From CAG-452 sp045531335 (GTDB lineage Bacteria; Bacillota; Clostridia; TANB77; CAG-508), in NCBI GenBank assembly GCA_045531335.1, contig JAZSDU010000017.1:1-22322 (forward strand): a DNA stretch of 22,322 nucleotides. Direction: 5' to 3'. The notes below the pieces were generated by a model that ran no database searches, was not told where the DNA came from, and saw only the letters and a program-made list of their open reading frames with translations. Numbering within the stretch: position 1 is the first letter of the stretch; every line of letters starts with the position of its first letter. Below, in pieces: positions 14,052-20,267 of this stretch. The position numbers and the translations under genes are program-made.

Positions 14052-15662
14052 TTATTCGTCTATAATATTTATTGGAATATCTAATCCCTCTATCATATTT
14101 TCTATACTAGAATTTGATTTTATATTAGATGTTTTTTTATCTTCCGCCCCTACAAATCTTACATTCATAGTTTTTCCCGCTTCTATAGATGCAATTTTTT
14201 CTATTTCAGCCTTGTTATCATGTGCCTCTAATATTTCTTTTCCAAAGGCATTTTTATTTGCAAGTAAAACTTCTATTGTCATATCATTTATTTCTTTAGC
14301 AGTGCTTCCTATAAGATTAACATATATGCCCATTTTACCATTTTGTTTTATCTTGTTTATTACATTATTCCAATATGGTAAGTTCGAACCTACTGGTACT
14401 GATTTAGGTTTTGCTTGAGCTATGTTAGTTGCATTTTGCGGGTGACTAGCAGATGTCTCTATATTATTTATATTTTGTGTTGGTTTCATATTTTCTTCGT
14501 ATCTAATAGATTTTTCTGTTGCTCTATTATCTTGCGGACGACCAATGGTCGCCCCTACAATATTTGTATTTTGAATTATAGGTTCTATTTGCATACATGA
14601 TTTTATCATTCCTGCTTCAAACATTAATGATTTCTGAGATGACCATTTTATATTGTTTGCAAGTTCAGATAATTCATATATTAAATATAATAATCTTTCT
14701 TTAGATATTTTTTCTGTAAGTTCTTTTATTTGTATTTTTTCTTCTTCGTTATATATTTCTAAGTTTTTGCTTGATTTATATACTAATATATCTTTTATAT
14801 ATTTAATTATTTCCCATAAGAAATTATCAACATCTTTACCTTCATTTACTATATTTCTAGTATTACTAATTACCTCATCTACATCTGATTCAACTATTGC
14901 TTTAACTATAGAGTAAATTTGTGTTGTTTTAGGAATTCCTACTAAATCTCTAACGTGATTTTCATCAATTAATCCAGTTTGTTCTCCAGTGCATCTTTCT
15001 AATATACTAATCGCATCTCTCATTGCACCTTCTGAAAGGACAGCTATTATTTTTAAAGCATCTTCGGTTATTTCTATATTACTTTCTTTGCATATTATTT
15101 TTAATCTTTTTACAACATCTTCATTTGAAATTCTTTTAAAATCAAATCTTTGACATCTTGAAAGAATTGTTGCTGGTAATTTTTGAGGTTCTGTAGTTGC
15201 TAATATAAATTTAACATGCTCTGGTGGTTCTTCTAATGTTTTAAGTAAAGCATTAAAAGCTCCTGTTGATAACATATGTACCTCATCTATAATATATACT
15301 CTATATCTTGCACGTGTTGGTAAGAAATTTACTTCATCCCTAATTGCTCTTATATCTTCAACACTATTATTTGAAGCAGCATCCATTTCAACAACATCTG
15401 TTAATGAACCAGAAAGTATTGCTTTACACATTTCACATTCATTACATGGCTCCCCATCATGTGGATTTAAGCAGTTAACTGTTCTTGCTAAAATCTTTGC
15501 AGCAGATGTTTTACCTGTTCCTCTTCCACCATTAAAAAGATAAGCATGTCCAACTCTGCCAGCTATTACTTGTTTTCTTATAGTATCTGTAATATGTTCT
15601 TGTCCAACCATTTCGCTAAATTTTAACGGTCTAAATTTTCTATATAGTGCTGTGTATGACAT
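14052..15662 (-). CDS. dnaX: DNA polymerase III gamma/tau subunit DnaX
   Basis: 536 residues. The AAA+ clamp-loader ATPase has Walker A GGRGTGKT (45-52), a zinc module with C64, C73, C76 and C79, Walker B VYIIDEVHML (near 121-130), and LSRCQRF (arginine-finger region, near 166-172). The lid and collar domain (about 175-360) follows, with EGAMRDAISILER. The remainder is a low-complexity linker and tau-like C-terminal part. It loads the beta clamp in the replisome. Two stretches of the linker/C-terminal region are encoded by palindromic-repeat remnants: VGATIGRP (369-376) and VGAE (504-507). Both keep the frame. No frameshift site for a short gamma form is obvious. It is transcribed from the SRP RNA side. 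Confidence 0.96.
   Translation of the reverse strand: MSYTALYRKFRPLKFSEMVGQEHITDTIRKQVIAGRVGHAYLFNGGRGTGKTSAAKILARTVNCLNPHDGEPCNECEMCKAILSGSLTDVVEMDAASNNSVEDIRAIRDEVNFLPTRARYRVYIIDEVHMLSTGAFNALLKTLEEPPEHVKFILATTEPQKLPATILSRCQRFDFKRISNEDVVKRLKIICKESNIEITEDALKIIAVLSEGAMRDAISILERCTGEQTGLIDENHVRDLVGIPKTTQIYSIVKAIVESDVDEVISNTRNIVNEGKDVDNFLWEIIKYIKDILVYKSSKNLEIYNEEEKIQIKELTEKISKERLLYLIYELSELANNIKWSSQKSLMFEAGMIKSCMQIEPIIQNTNIVGATIGRPQDNRATEKSIRYEENMKPTQNINNIETSASHPQNATNIAQAKPKSVPVGSNLPYWNNVINKIKQNGKMGIYVNLIGSTAKEINDMTIEVLLANKNAFGKEILEAHDNKAEIEKIASIEAGKTMNVRFVGAEDKKTSNIKSNSSIENMIEGLDIPINIIDE
14144..14154 (-). repeat. TGTAGGGG repeat end inside dnaX
   Basis: TGTAGGGGCGG read on the minus strand matches the end of the palindromic element family and encodes VGA at DnaX residues 504-506. 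It is a short remnant, so homology is less certain than for 14535-14559. Confidence 0.45.
14535..14559 (-). repeat. Palindromic repeat unit inside dnaX
   Basis: Read on the minus strand it begins TGTAGGGGCGACCATTGG and ends with TCGTCCG. It has the same TGTAGGGG end, palindrome (CGACC/GGTCG) and CCG border as elements A and B. It encodes residues 369-376 in the DnaX linker, read in frame. Confidence 0.8.
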
Positions 15663-15683
15663 GTTTTCCTCCCTTTAAATTAT

Positions 15684-15803
15684 AAGTTAACTTCTCTATG
15701 GAAAGTAATCCACATAGAAATAGCCTACTTATCGCTGCTTCCTTCCGGACCTGACGAGGTTCATAGGTTTCTATTGAATTACTCTCCATACAAAAGTTAA
15801 CTT
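15684..15803 (-). ncRNA. ffs: Signal recognition particle RNA, small bacterial type
   Basis: The minus strand carries the invariant domain IV loop GGTCCGGAAGGAAGCAGC (15751-15734), preceded by GTCA and followed by the complementary arm. Outer arms TATGGAGAGTAAT and ATTACTTTCCATA pair. The AAGTTAACTT ends (15684-15693 and 15794-15803) pair as well, closing a single long hairpin of about 120 bases. The RNA binds Ffh and guides membrane-protein targeting. It is immediately upstream of dnaX, a common order in Firmicutes, and probably comes from the promoter at 15822-15850. Mature ends may be a few bases inside these bounds. Confidence 0.93.
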
Positions 15804-15821
15804 ATCTCGTGTGCTTTTTAA

Positions 15822-15850
15822 ATTATATAATTTTATTTGGATATATTCAA
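15822..15850 (-). promoter_or_regulatory. Promoter of the SRP RNA and dnaX operon
   Basis: On the minus strand TTGAAT (15850-15845), a 17-base spacer and a perfect TATAAT (15827-15822). The predicted start near 15814 is about ten bases before the SRP RNA hairpin. Confidence 0.75.
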
Positions 15851-15883
15851 GATAAATCTTATAATTTTCACTATTTTTTATTT

Positions 15884-15930
15884 TGTAGGGGTCGCTGCCC
15901 ACAGCGACCCGTGCTCCAAAGACTTTTCTA
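15884..15930 (+). repeat. Half element of the TGTAGGGG palindromic family
   Basis: TGTAGGGGTCGCTG then CCCA then CAGCGACCC forms a 9-bp-arm palindrome (15889-15910). The following CCGTGCTCCAAAGACTTTTC resembles the inner part of element A (CCGCCTTCAAAGCATTTTC). The right end is missing, so it is a left-half copy. Confidence 0.7.
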
Positions 15931-15977
15931 AAAAATATTCTTAATAACAAATCGAACATCTATTAAATATAAATAGT

Positions 15978-16006
15978 TTGCAATTAACATAATTTCGTGA
16001 TATAAT
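15978..16006 (+). promoter_or_regulatory. Promoter of the gene at 16081
   Basis: TTGCAA (15978-15983), a 17-base spacer and a perfect TATAAT (16001-16006) with TG at 15998-15999 as an extended -10. The predicted start is near 16013, giving a leader of about 68 bases. Confidence 0.8.
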
Positions 16007-16013
16007 ATCATTC

Positions 16014-16041
16014 GTAAAAAGGGGATTTCCCCATATTTTAC
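16014..16041 (+). promoter_or_regulatory. 5'-end hairpin in the leader of the gene at 16081
   Basis: GTAAAA/TTTTAC outer arms and GGGG/CCCC inner arms with an ATTT loop. It sits at the predicted start of the transcript, where a hairpin may stabilise the mRNA or serve as a protein-binding site. No T run follows, so it is not a terminator. Confidence 0.5.
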
Positions 16042-16080
16042 AAATATTTCTCAAAATAAATTTAGAGAGGAGAATTTGAA

Positions 16081-16458
16081 ATGAACTTCCATTTCAAGCA
16101 AGCATTAGAAGAAGCAAAACGTTCGCAAACTATTGAAGGGTATGCTGAAACCATATTGCGGTCATCAATAAAAGGACTTCATAAATTTCGTATTTCTGAT
16201 ATTGATGTGATTCATTTTGCTATTATACAACCAGAATCCCCGATTCCTTCAAGAATTCATGTTTTTGTACGCTATCGAGGTGTCGGAATTTTTGAAGAAA
16301 TTTACATATCAGATTTTTACATTGCGGATGTAGAAGTTTTTTCTGTTTTTGAAACAGTTGAAAAACATTTACGTGATGAAGGTTTCGATTGTAAATATGT
16401 AGATTTAAATTCAACTACATATCCTAACAACATACTGCGTTTTAAAATCCACATCTAA
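16081..16458 (+). CDS. Hypothetical protein, 125 residues, foreign-looking codon use
   Basis: I do not recognise this protein. It has no membrane segment or signal peptide. It reads as an alpha/beta cytoplasmic protein: helix at about 1-30 (FKQALEEAKRSQ), then strands such as VIHFAIIQ and RIHVFVRYRGVGIF, and a helix EVFSVFETVEKHLRDEG near 88-104. The AGAGGAG site (16068-16074) and the ATG at 16081 are well spaced. Nearly all its arginines use CGN codons (CGT, CGG, CGC, CGA), whereas neighbours use AGA, which suggests recent acquisition. It stands alone between a strong promoter and a two-way terminator. Confidence 0.8.
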   Translation: MNFHFKQALEEAKRSQTIEGYAETILRSSIKGLHKFRISDIDVIHFAIIQPESPIPSRIHVFVRYRGVGIFEEIYISDFYIADVEVFSVFETVEKHLRDEGFDCKYVDLNSTTYPNNILRFKIHI

Positions 16459-16462
16459 TGCA

Positions 16463-16500
16463 AAAACTCTTCAAGAGCAATCTTGAAGAGTTTTAATTTT
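16463..16500. terminator. Bidirectional terminator
   Basis: Thirteen-base arms AAAACTCTTCAAG (16463-16475) and CTTGAAGAGTTTT (16482-16494) with a 6-base loop, A-rich on the left and T-rich on the right. It serves the plus-strand gene at 16081 and the minus-strand gene ending at 16500. Confidence 0.9.
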
Positions 16501-17243
16501 TAAAATCTCTTAAATATTACATTTGTAAGTTCTGTATCCTCTAAAGTCCCAACACCATCTTGTAATATATTACCTGTTGGTAAGTCTAATGTTATATTTG
16601 CTTTAAATTTGTGATTAGATTCTGTTTCTATTATTAAATCAAATGAAATATTAAAATTCATATCTTCAGCTTTTATACCTGCTTTTTCAAGTAATCTTCC
16701 GTCACTTGGTAATTTTTCATTCTCAGAAAATATATATTCTCCAAGATTTCCAGAAGTTACACTAAATCCTATTAAACCCCCTTGATTATTAATTTGAAGT
16801 GTTTCTGTATTTGTAGATTGTCCTCCTACATATTCTAAGTTTTGAATTTTATATTCTTCTGAATAATTATATGTATTTATACTTGTAGTTGGTTTATATA
16901 TGTCTACTACCATATTTTCATTTGTTTTAATTATTACAAAATTTTCAAAACTTATTTTTTTAATTGCTTCATCCTTTTTATATTCATCATTTTTTTCAAT
17001 TACAAAAAATATATCGTTTTTTTGTAATATTCCTGCATGCCATATATCTTCTTCATCTTGAGTAATGCTTGATTCTGCTGTACTTATAACATTTATTTTT
17101 TTAAGTTCAAATGGTAAATTCGTTTCTCCTTCTACGTGATATTTAAACATAAGTAATGAAGCTATTAATATTATCATTATTAAAATAAAAATTAATACAA
17201 AAGCATGTATAGTTCTTTTTTTTGAAAAACTATTTCTTTTCAT
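16500..17243 (-). CDS. Membrane-anchored extracytoplasmic protein of unknown function
   Basis: 247 residues. A basic N-terminus and one strong hydrophobic helix (about 13-33) are followed by a mostly beta-strand region that should lie outside the membrane. No catalytic or lipobox motif is visible. Repeating strand-forming stretches (DIFFVIEKND, NFVIIKTNENMVVDIYKP, FNISFDLIIETESNHKFKANI) suggest a beta-sandwich. The ATG overlaps the tadA stop by four bases (ATGA), and the ribosome site ACGGAGG lies in the last tadA codons, so it is translationally coupled to tadA. No functional link to tRNA editing is apparent. Confidence 0.8.
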   Translation of the reverse strand: MKRNSFSKKRTIHAFVLIFILIMIILIASLLMFKYHVEGETNLPFELKKINVISTAESSITQDEEDIWHAGILQKNDIFFVIEKNDEYKKDEAIKKISFENFVIIKTNENMVVDIYKPTTSINTYNYSEEYKIQNLEYVGGQSTNTETLQINNQGGLIGFSVTSGNLGEYIFSENEKLPSDGRLLEKAGIKAEDMNFNISFDLIIETESNHKFKANITLDLPTGNILQDGVGTLEDTELTNVIFKRF

Positions 17244-17707
17244 TTTTTCCTCCGTTTCTTACTTCTTAGCATCTTAAAAAAATCTTTTAAAATATATTCA
17301 CATTCTTCTTTTAGTATTCCTGTTTCTATTTCTACTACATGATTAAATTTATATTTTTTTATATCTATTACAGATTCACAAGAACCTGTTTTAGGATCTA
17401 AAGTTCCTACATATATCTTTTTTATTCTTGAATTAATAATTGCACCCATGCACATCATGCATGGCTCTAAGGTTATATACATTTCGCAATTTTCTAACCT
17501 CCATGCATTTAAATTTTTATTAGCTTTTTGAATTGCCAATATTTCTGCATGAGAAATGCTGCTGTTTTTTGATTCTTTCAAATTATGCGCTCTTGCAATT
17601 ATTTCTCCATCTTTAACAATAACTGCCCCTACTGGAATCTCTTCTTTTTTATATGCTTTTTTTGCTTCTTTCAAAGCCTCTTTCATAAAAAATTCTTTTT
17701 CTAACAT
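17240..17707 (-). CDS. tadA: tRNA-specific adenosine deaminase TadA
   Basis: 155 residues from the ATG at 17707. A TTG at 17731 would add eight residues, but those codons lie in a palindromic repeat, and the family normally starts a few residues before FMKEALKEA. Zinc and catalytic motifs are HAE (53-55) and PCMMC (82-86). IPVGAVIV and the stretch GTLDPKTGSCESV are typical. TadA converts A34 to inosine in tRNA-Arg(ACG), allowing CGN decoding. The C-terminus is very basic (RSKKRRKK). The four-base overlap links it to the exported protein downstream. The ribosome site (AAGAGAG) is weak. Confidence 0.92.
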   Translation of the reverse strand: MLEKEFFMKEALKEAKKAYKKEEIPVGAVIVKDGEIIARAHNLKESKNSSISHAEILAIQKANKNLNAWRLENCEMYITLEPCMMCMGAIINSRIKKIYVGTLDPKTGSCESVIDIKKYKFNHVVEIETGILKEECEYILKDFFKMLRSKKRRKK

Positions 17708-17721
17708 TCTTCTCTCTTCAT

Positions 17722-17745
17722 CCGGGTGCAATCATGCGCCCCTAC
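17722..17745 (-). repeat. Palindromic repeat unit upstream of tadA
   Basis: Read on the minus strand: TGTAGGGGCGCATGATTGCA then CCCGG. It has the family TGTAGGGG end, and the palindrome GGGCGCA/TGCACCC pairs with one wobble. It ends 15 bases before the chosen tadA start. Confidence 0.7.
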
Positions 17746-17764
17746 ATTTTAATATTTTTTAATC

Positions 17765-17838
17765 TGGCGCACTTAGCTGGATTCGAACCAGCGGCCTCTC
17801 CCTTAGGAGGCATACGGCGAATTCTCCCAGCCAAGCAC
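17765..17838 (-). tRNA. tRNA-Arg(CCT)-like sequence with a degenerate 5' half
   Basis: On the minus strand the 3' part is canonical: CTCCTAA anticodon loop, GGGAG, variable AGGCC, T arm GCTGG-TTCGAAT-CCAGC, acceptor strand TAAGTGC, then G and an encoded CCA. The 5' part is not. The acceptor strand GTGCTTG pairs with three wobbles. The D-stem is shortened around GCTGGGAGA. TATGC stands where CTCCC is needed to pair with GGGAG. It may be a tRNA whose 5' half was replaced by recombination, or a decayed copy. It lies beside the integrase gene, so it is probably the attachment-site remnant. A working tRNA is doubtful. Confidence 0.5.
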
Positions 17839-17970
17839 CAATTTTATTTTATATACTTTCTCGAAACCCTTTGTTTTCAAAGGTTTTCTGGTTTTATTTT
17901 TACCATTTTGTTTTTGTTAAACCGGTTATTTTTTTAGGTGAGTGCCGAAAAATGGTGACATTGACTATTT

Positions 17971-19104
17971 TTAAGCGGTTTGAAAAATCTCATCAAAAGC
18001 ATTTGCGCATTCCTTTTTTGTGTGTTCAAAGGTATGTGAATATATTTCCATTGTGACACTTGTGTCACTATGTCCTAATCTTTCACTTACTGCCTTTGGG
18101 TTCATACCTTTATTTATTAAGTATGTTGCCGAAGTATGTCTTAATTCGTGAAATGTTAAATCATCTAAACCATATTTTTTAACTATCTTGTTAATTATCT
18201 TGCTACAAGTGTCAGGGTTCATATGTCCACCGAATTTTGAAATAAATACTCTGTTAGCGCCTTTCCATTGTTTGCCCATTTGTTTTTTATATTCATCTTG
18301 CCACTTTTTATATTCTTTCAAAATCTCTATTGTACCATTATTTAATATGATTACTCTGTTTGATGAAGGTGTTTTTGTTCTTCCCTCATCTACTACCCCT
18401 CTAACTACTTTTAAAGAATTATCTATTCTTAAAGTATGAGTGTCAAAGTTAATGTCATTCCACTTTAAAGCACATATTTCGCTTCTTCTTGCCCCACTAT
18501 CTAATGCAAGAGTTATTAAAGCCCTATACTTAATACTTTCGTTTTCCAAGCATTTAAGTAATTCATCAATTTGTTGTAAGTCGTAAAATCTTCTTTCCTT
18601 TTTCTCTTTTTTTGGTTTTGTCGCTTTTAAGTTAGGGTTTTTATCTACCAACTCCCATTTTATAGCTTGATTAAACATTACATTTATTAGTTTATAAAAT
18701 GCATACATTGAGTGATAGCCTAATGTTCTTTTTGATTTCCCTACCTTTAATTGTTGATACATACTATCTAACATTAAAGGGGTTATTTTGTTAAGCTTTA
18801 CTTTCCCTATTATAGGCAATATTCTTTCTAATGCCTCTTCATAACCATACATTGTCACTAATGAAATATTTTCCCTACAATACTTATTTAAAAATATTTC
18901 ACTATATTGTTCAAAGGTTAAATCATTTACATTTCTTACATTTCCAATATGATAATACTCTTTTGTAAGTTCCGCTTCTCGCAATTTCATATCATTGAAA
19001 CTGCCATTAAAAATTTCTGTCTTTCTTTTTCTGTTCCCTAAAATATCATAACCAAGTTCTACTGATATTTTATATTTGTTATTAGATAATTTCTTAAATC
19101 CCAT
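17971..19104 (-). CDS. int: Tyrosine site-specific integrase
   Basis: 377 residues. The N-terminal 55 residues (YKISVELGYDILGNRKRK) resemble the AP2-like arm-binding domain of Tn916/phage-type integrases. A core-binding SAM-like domain follows (about 60-160). The catalytic domain has R206 in SGARRSEICALKW, H319xxR322 in HELRHTSATYL, H345 in LGHSDTSV and the nucleophile Y355 in EIYSH. All active-site residues are present, so it should work. It would integrate and excise the element that extends to the right. The tRNA-like sequence 130 bases beyond its 3' end is the likely target. It lies downstream of the excisionase gene. Confidence 0.94.
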   Translation of the reverse strand: MGFKKLSNNKYKISVELGYDILGNRKRKTEIFNGSFNDMKLREAELTKEYYHIGNVRNVNDLTFEQYSEIFLNKYCRENISLVTMYGYEEALERILPIIGKVKLNKITPLMLDSMYQQLKVGKSKRTLGYHSMYAFYKLINVMFNQAIKWELVDKNPNLKATKPKKEKKERRFYDLQQIDELLKCLENESIKYRALITLALDSGARRSEICALKWNDINFDTHTLRIDNSLKVVRGVVDEGRTKTPSSNRVIILNNGTIEILKEYKKWQDEYKKQMGKQWKGANRVFISKFGGHMNPDTCSKIINKIVKKYGLDDLTFHELRHTSATYLINKGMNPKAVSERLGHSDTSVTMEIYSHTFEHTKKECANAFDEIFQTA

Positions 19105-19128
19105 ATTAAATTCCTCACTTTCAATATT

Positions 19129-19185
19129 GGGACTTATTGCTTAATCATCTGCGACTATTATATCACAAATAAGCAAATTTGTCCC
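19129..19185. promoter_or_regulatory. Stem-loop between excisionase and integrase genes
   Basis: GGGAC (19129-19133) pairs with GTCCC (19181-19185), and TTGCTTA (19137-19143) with TAAGCAA (19170-19176), around a 26-base loop. It starts at the excisionase stop codon and ends 24 bases before the integrase start. It could reduce read-through or bind recombination proteins. Confidence 0.5.
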
Positions 19186-19376
19186 TAAAATAATAATATT
19201 TTTTTGTTTTTTTCTTCTAATTCTTCAATCCATAAATTGATATTTGCCAAGTCAAATTTTAATCTGTTGCCTATTCTAAAATATGGTATGTTTTTTTGCC
19301 TTACCAATTTTCTAATTTCTGAAATAGAAACTTGTAGATATGTAGATAATTGTTTTATATCTAAAATCTCTTTCAT
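19185..19376 (-). CDS. xis: Excisionase-family DNA-binding protein
   Basis: 63 residues. EILDIKQLSTYLQVSISEIRKLV (3-25, here IKQLSTYLQVSISEIRKL) is a winged-helix recognition region of the MerR/excisionase type. It is followed by IPYFRIGNRLKFDLANINLW, the typical strand-turn and second helix. Such proteins bind the element ends and bias the integrase toward excision. The position directly before int in the same direction is standard for Tn916-like and related elements. A good ribosome site (AAAGGAG) is seven bases before the ATG. Confidence 0.87.
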   Translation of the reverse strand: MKEILDIKQLSTYLQVSISEIRKLVRQKNIPYFRIGNRLKFDLANINLWIEELEEKNKKILLF

Positions 19377-19390
19377 AATTTACTCCTTTT

Positions 19391-19408
19391 GGGCTACCGG
19401 TAATGCCC
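19391..19408 (-). promoter_or_regulatory. Hairpin next to the excisionase ribosome site
   Basis: GGGC (19391-19394) pairs with GCCC (19405-19408), and the loop contains the perfect palindrome TACCGGTA (19395-19402). On the minus strand it lies directly before AAAAGGAG, so it could be an operator or affect translation. Confidence 0.4.
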
Positions 19409-19457
19409 TTTTGTTTATCGACAATTAAAGAATACCAAGATTTTTTAGAAAGTTCTT

Positions 19458-19483
19458 GTACACTTTTTGCTATCAAAGTGTAC
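19458..19483. promoter_or_regulatory. Operator-like inverted repeat in the divergent region
   Basis: Perfect nine-base arms GTACACTTT (19458-19466) and AAAGTGTAC (19475-19483), eight-base spacer. It lies midway between the excisionase and the plus-strand genes and has no T run, so a repressor or integrase-accessory site is more likely than a terminator. Confidence 0.6.
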
Positions 19484-19516
19484 TATTTTTAAAAATAACT
19501 TTTCCGCTTCTATCAA

Positions 19517-19537
19517 TGCTTTCAAGATTTCAAAGCA
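19517..19537. promoter_or_regulatory. Second inverted repeat in the divergent region
   Basis: TGCTTT (19517-19522) and AAAGCA (19532-19537), spacer of nine bases. It may be another binding site. A T run at 19542-19547 leaves weak plus-strand terminator function possible. Confidence 0.35.
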
Positions 19538-19594
19538 CCGATTTTTTCTTTAAAATATTACGATTTTCTCCCTCTTTTTTTGCAAAAAAAATTG

Positions 19595-19603
19595 TGCTAA
19601 TAT
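19595..19603 (+). promoter_or_regulatory. Extended -10 promoter for the small genes at 19666 and 19890
   Basis: TGC followed by TAATAT (19598-19603), the same form as the TGC-TATAAT promoter at 20239. An alternative is TTGCAA (19580-19585), a 17-base spacer and TTTAAT (19603-19608). Either gives a leader of about 50-60 bases. Confidence 0.45.
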
Positions 19604-19665
19604 TTAATCACAAAGCAAAGTTGCAACAGCTTTAAAAAATATTTTGAAAGGTTAAGGTATAAAAA

Positions 19666-19872
19666 ATGAAATTTGAAAAAAATGTGAAAAATAAACTTGA
19701 GGAACTAAAAAAGAAAAGTATTGAAAATATGACTAATGAGGAATTGAAATATATTATTGAAAATGACCATTCTTTAGTCTCTTGCGAAAGAATTGAATAT
19801 TCATACGAATTATTTAAAAGAGCAATTAAAAGTAATGATTTTAGTGATTTTACACTATTAAAAATAAGATAA
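19666..19872 (+). CDS. Small hypothetical protein of the integrated element
   Basis: 68 residues, not recognised. It is highly charged and helical: KFEKNVKNKLEELKKKSIEN (2-21) is probably a coiled or amphipathic helix, followed by MTNEELKYIIENDHSL. There is no membrane segment. The ribosome site AAGG (19654-19657) is eight bases before the ATG. It is 17 bases upstream of the next gene and shares its terminator. Its position next to int/xis suggests a regulatory or accessory role, but nothing in the sequence shows one. Confidence 0.65.
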   Translation: MKFEKNVKNKLEELKKKSIENMTNEELKYIIENDHSLVSCERIEYSYELFKRAIKSNDFSDFTLLKIR

Positions 19873-19889
19873 GAAAGAAGGTATTTATT

Positions 19890-20171
19890 ATGAGAAAAAT
19901 TAAAAATTTATATAATATAGTAGCAAAAGGTGCAAGAAGTGGAAAGGAAGCTTACGAAATGGTAAATGAACATATCATAGCTTATGCTTCAAATTTACTA
20001 AAAGAAAGACATATAGCAGATGAAATACTTGATGAAGAAATATGTTTAAAATTGTTTAATGGCGATTTTGATGATTACGGGTGTTTAACAGAAGAAGAAG
20101 CCAATACATATGTTTCGAATATTGTTGATAACGAAATAATACTTGCTAATTATAGAAAAAGACAAGATTAA
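19890..20171 (+). CDS. Small protein resembling sigma-factor region 2 alone
   Basis: 93 residues. The run AYASNLLKERHIADEILDEE (about 31-50), followed by ICLKLFNGDF, then EANTYVSNIVDNEIILANYRKRQD, here TYVSNIVDNEIILANYRKR, follows the layout of region 2 of ECF-type sigma factors. The family pattern is an aromatic/hydrophobic helix, AExIxQExFxKLW, then a helix ending in YxRKR. No region 4 follows, since the protein ends right after RKRQD. It could be a regulator like the sigma-like Orf7 of Tn916-type elements, or a region-2-like protein with another use. The similarity was judged by eye. GAAGG (19877-19881) is a clear ribosome site. Confidence 0.6.
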   Translation: MRKIKNLYNIVAKGARSGKEAYEMVNEHIIAYASNLLKERHIADEILDEEICLKLFNGDFDDYGCLTEEEANTYVSNIVDNEIILANYRKRQD

Positions 20172-20196
20172 AAAATGTTTCAATAAATATACAAAT

Positions 20197-20229
20197 GACT
20201 ATATGCTTTTAAGGTGTATAGTCTTTTTT
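20197..20229 (+). terminator. Terminator of the two small genes
   Basis: Ten-base arms GACTATATGC (20197-20206) and GTGTATAGTC (20214-20223), with two wobble pairs and a 7-base loop, then six T (20224-20229). It separates the small genes from the next operon. Confidence 0.8.
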
Positions 20230-20238
20230 ATGTTTTTA

Positions 20239-20247
20239 TGCTATAAT
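20239..20247 (+). promoter_or_regulatory. Extended -10 promoter of the two-gene operon
   Basis: TGC followed by a perfect TATAAT (20242-20247). There is no good -35 at 17 bases. The predicted start near 20254 coincides with the ribosome site GAGGAG (20254-20259), so the leader would be only about 14 bases. Confidence 0.65.
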
Positions 20248-20267
20248 ACTTGCGAGGAGTTTATATT

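Noticed and set aside
15771..15959. Minus-strand 62-residue open frame
   Set aside because: It runs through the SRP RNA 5' arm, its promoter and a palindromic repeat, and has no ribosome site.
17866..17890. Hairpin AAACCCTTTG/CAAAGGTTT as integrase terminator
   Set aside because: No U tract follows on the minus strand.
17734..17937. Plus-strand 67-residue frame containing HLAGFEPAASPL
   Set aside because: It is the antisense reading of the tRNA-like sequence, a common artefact.
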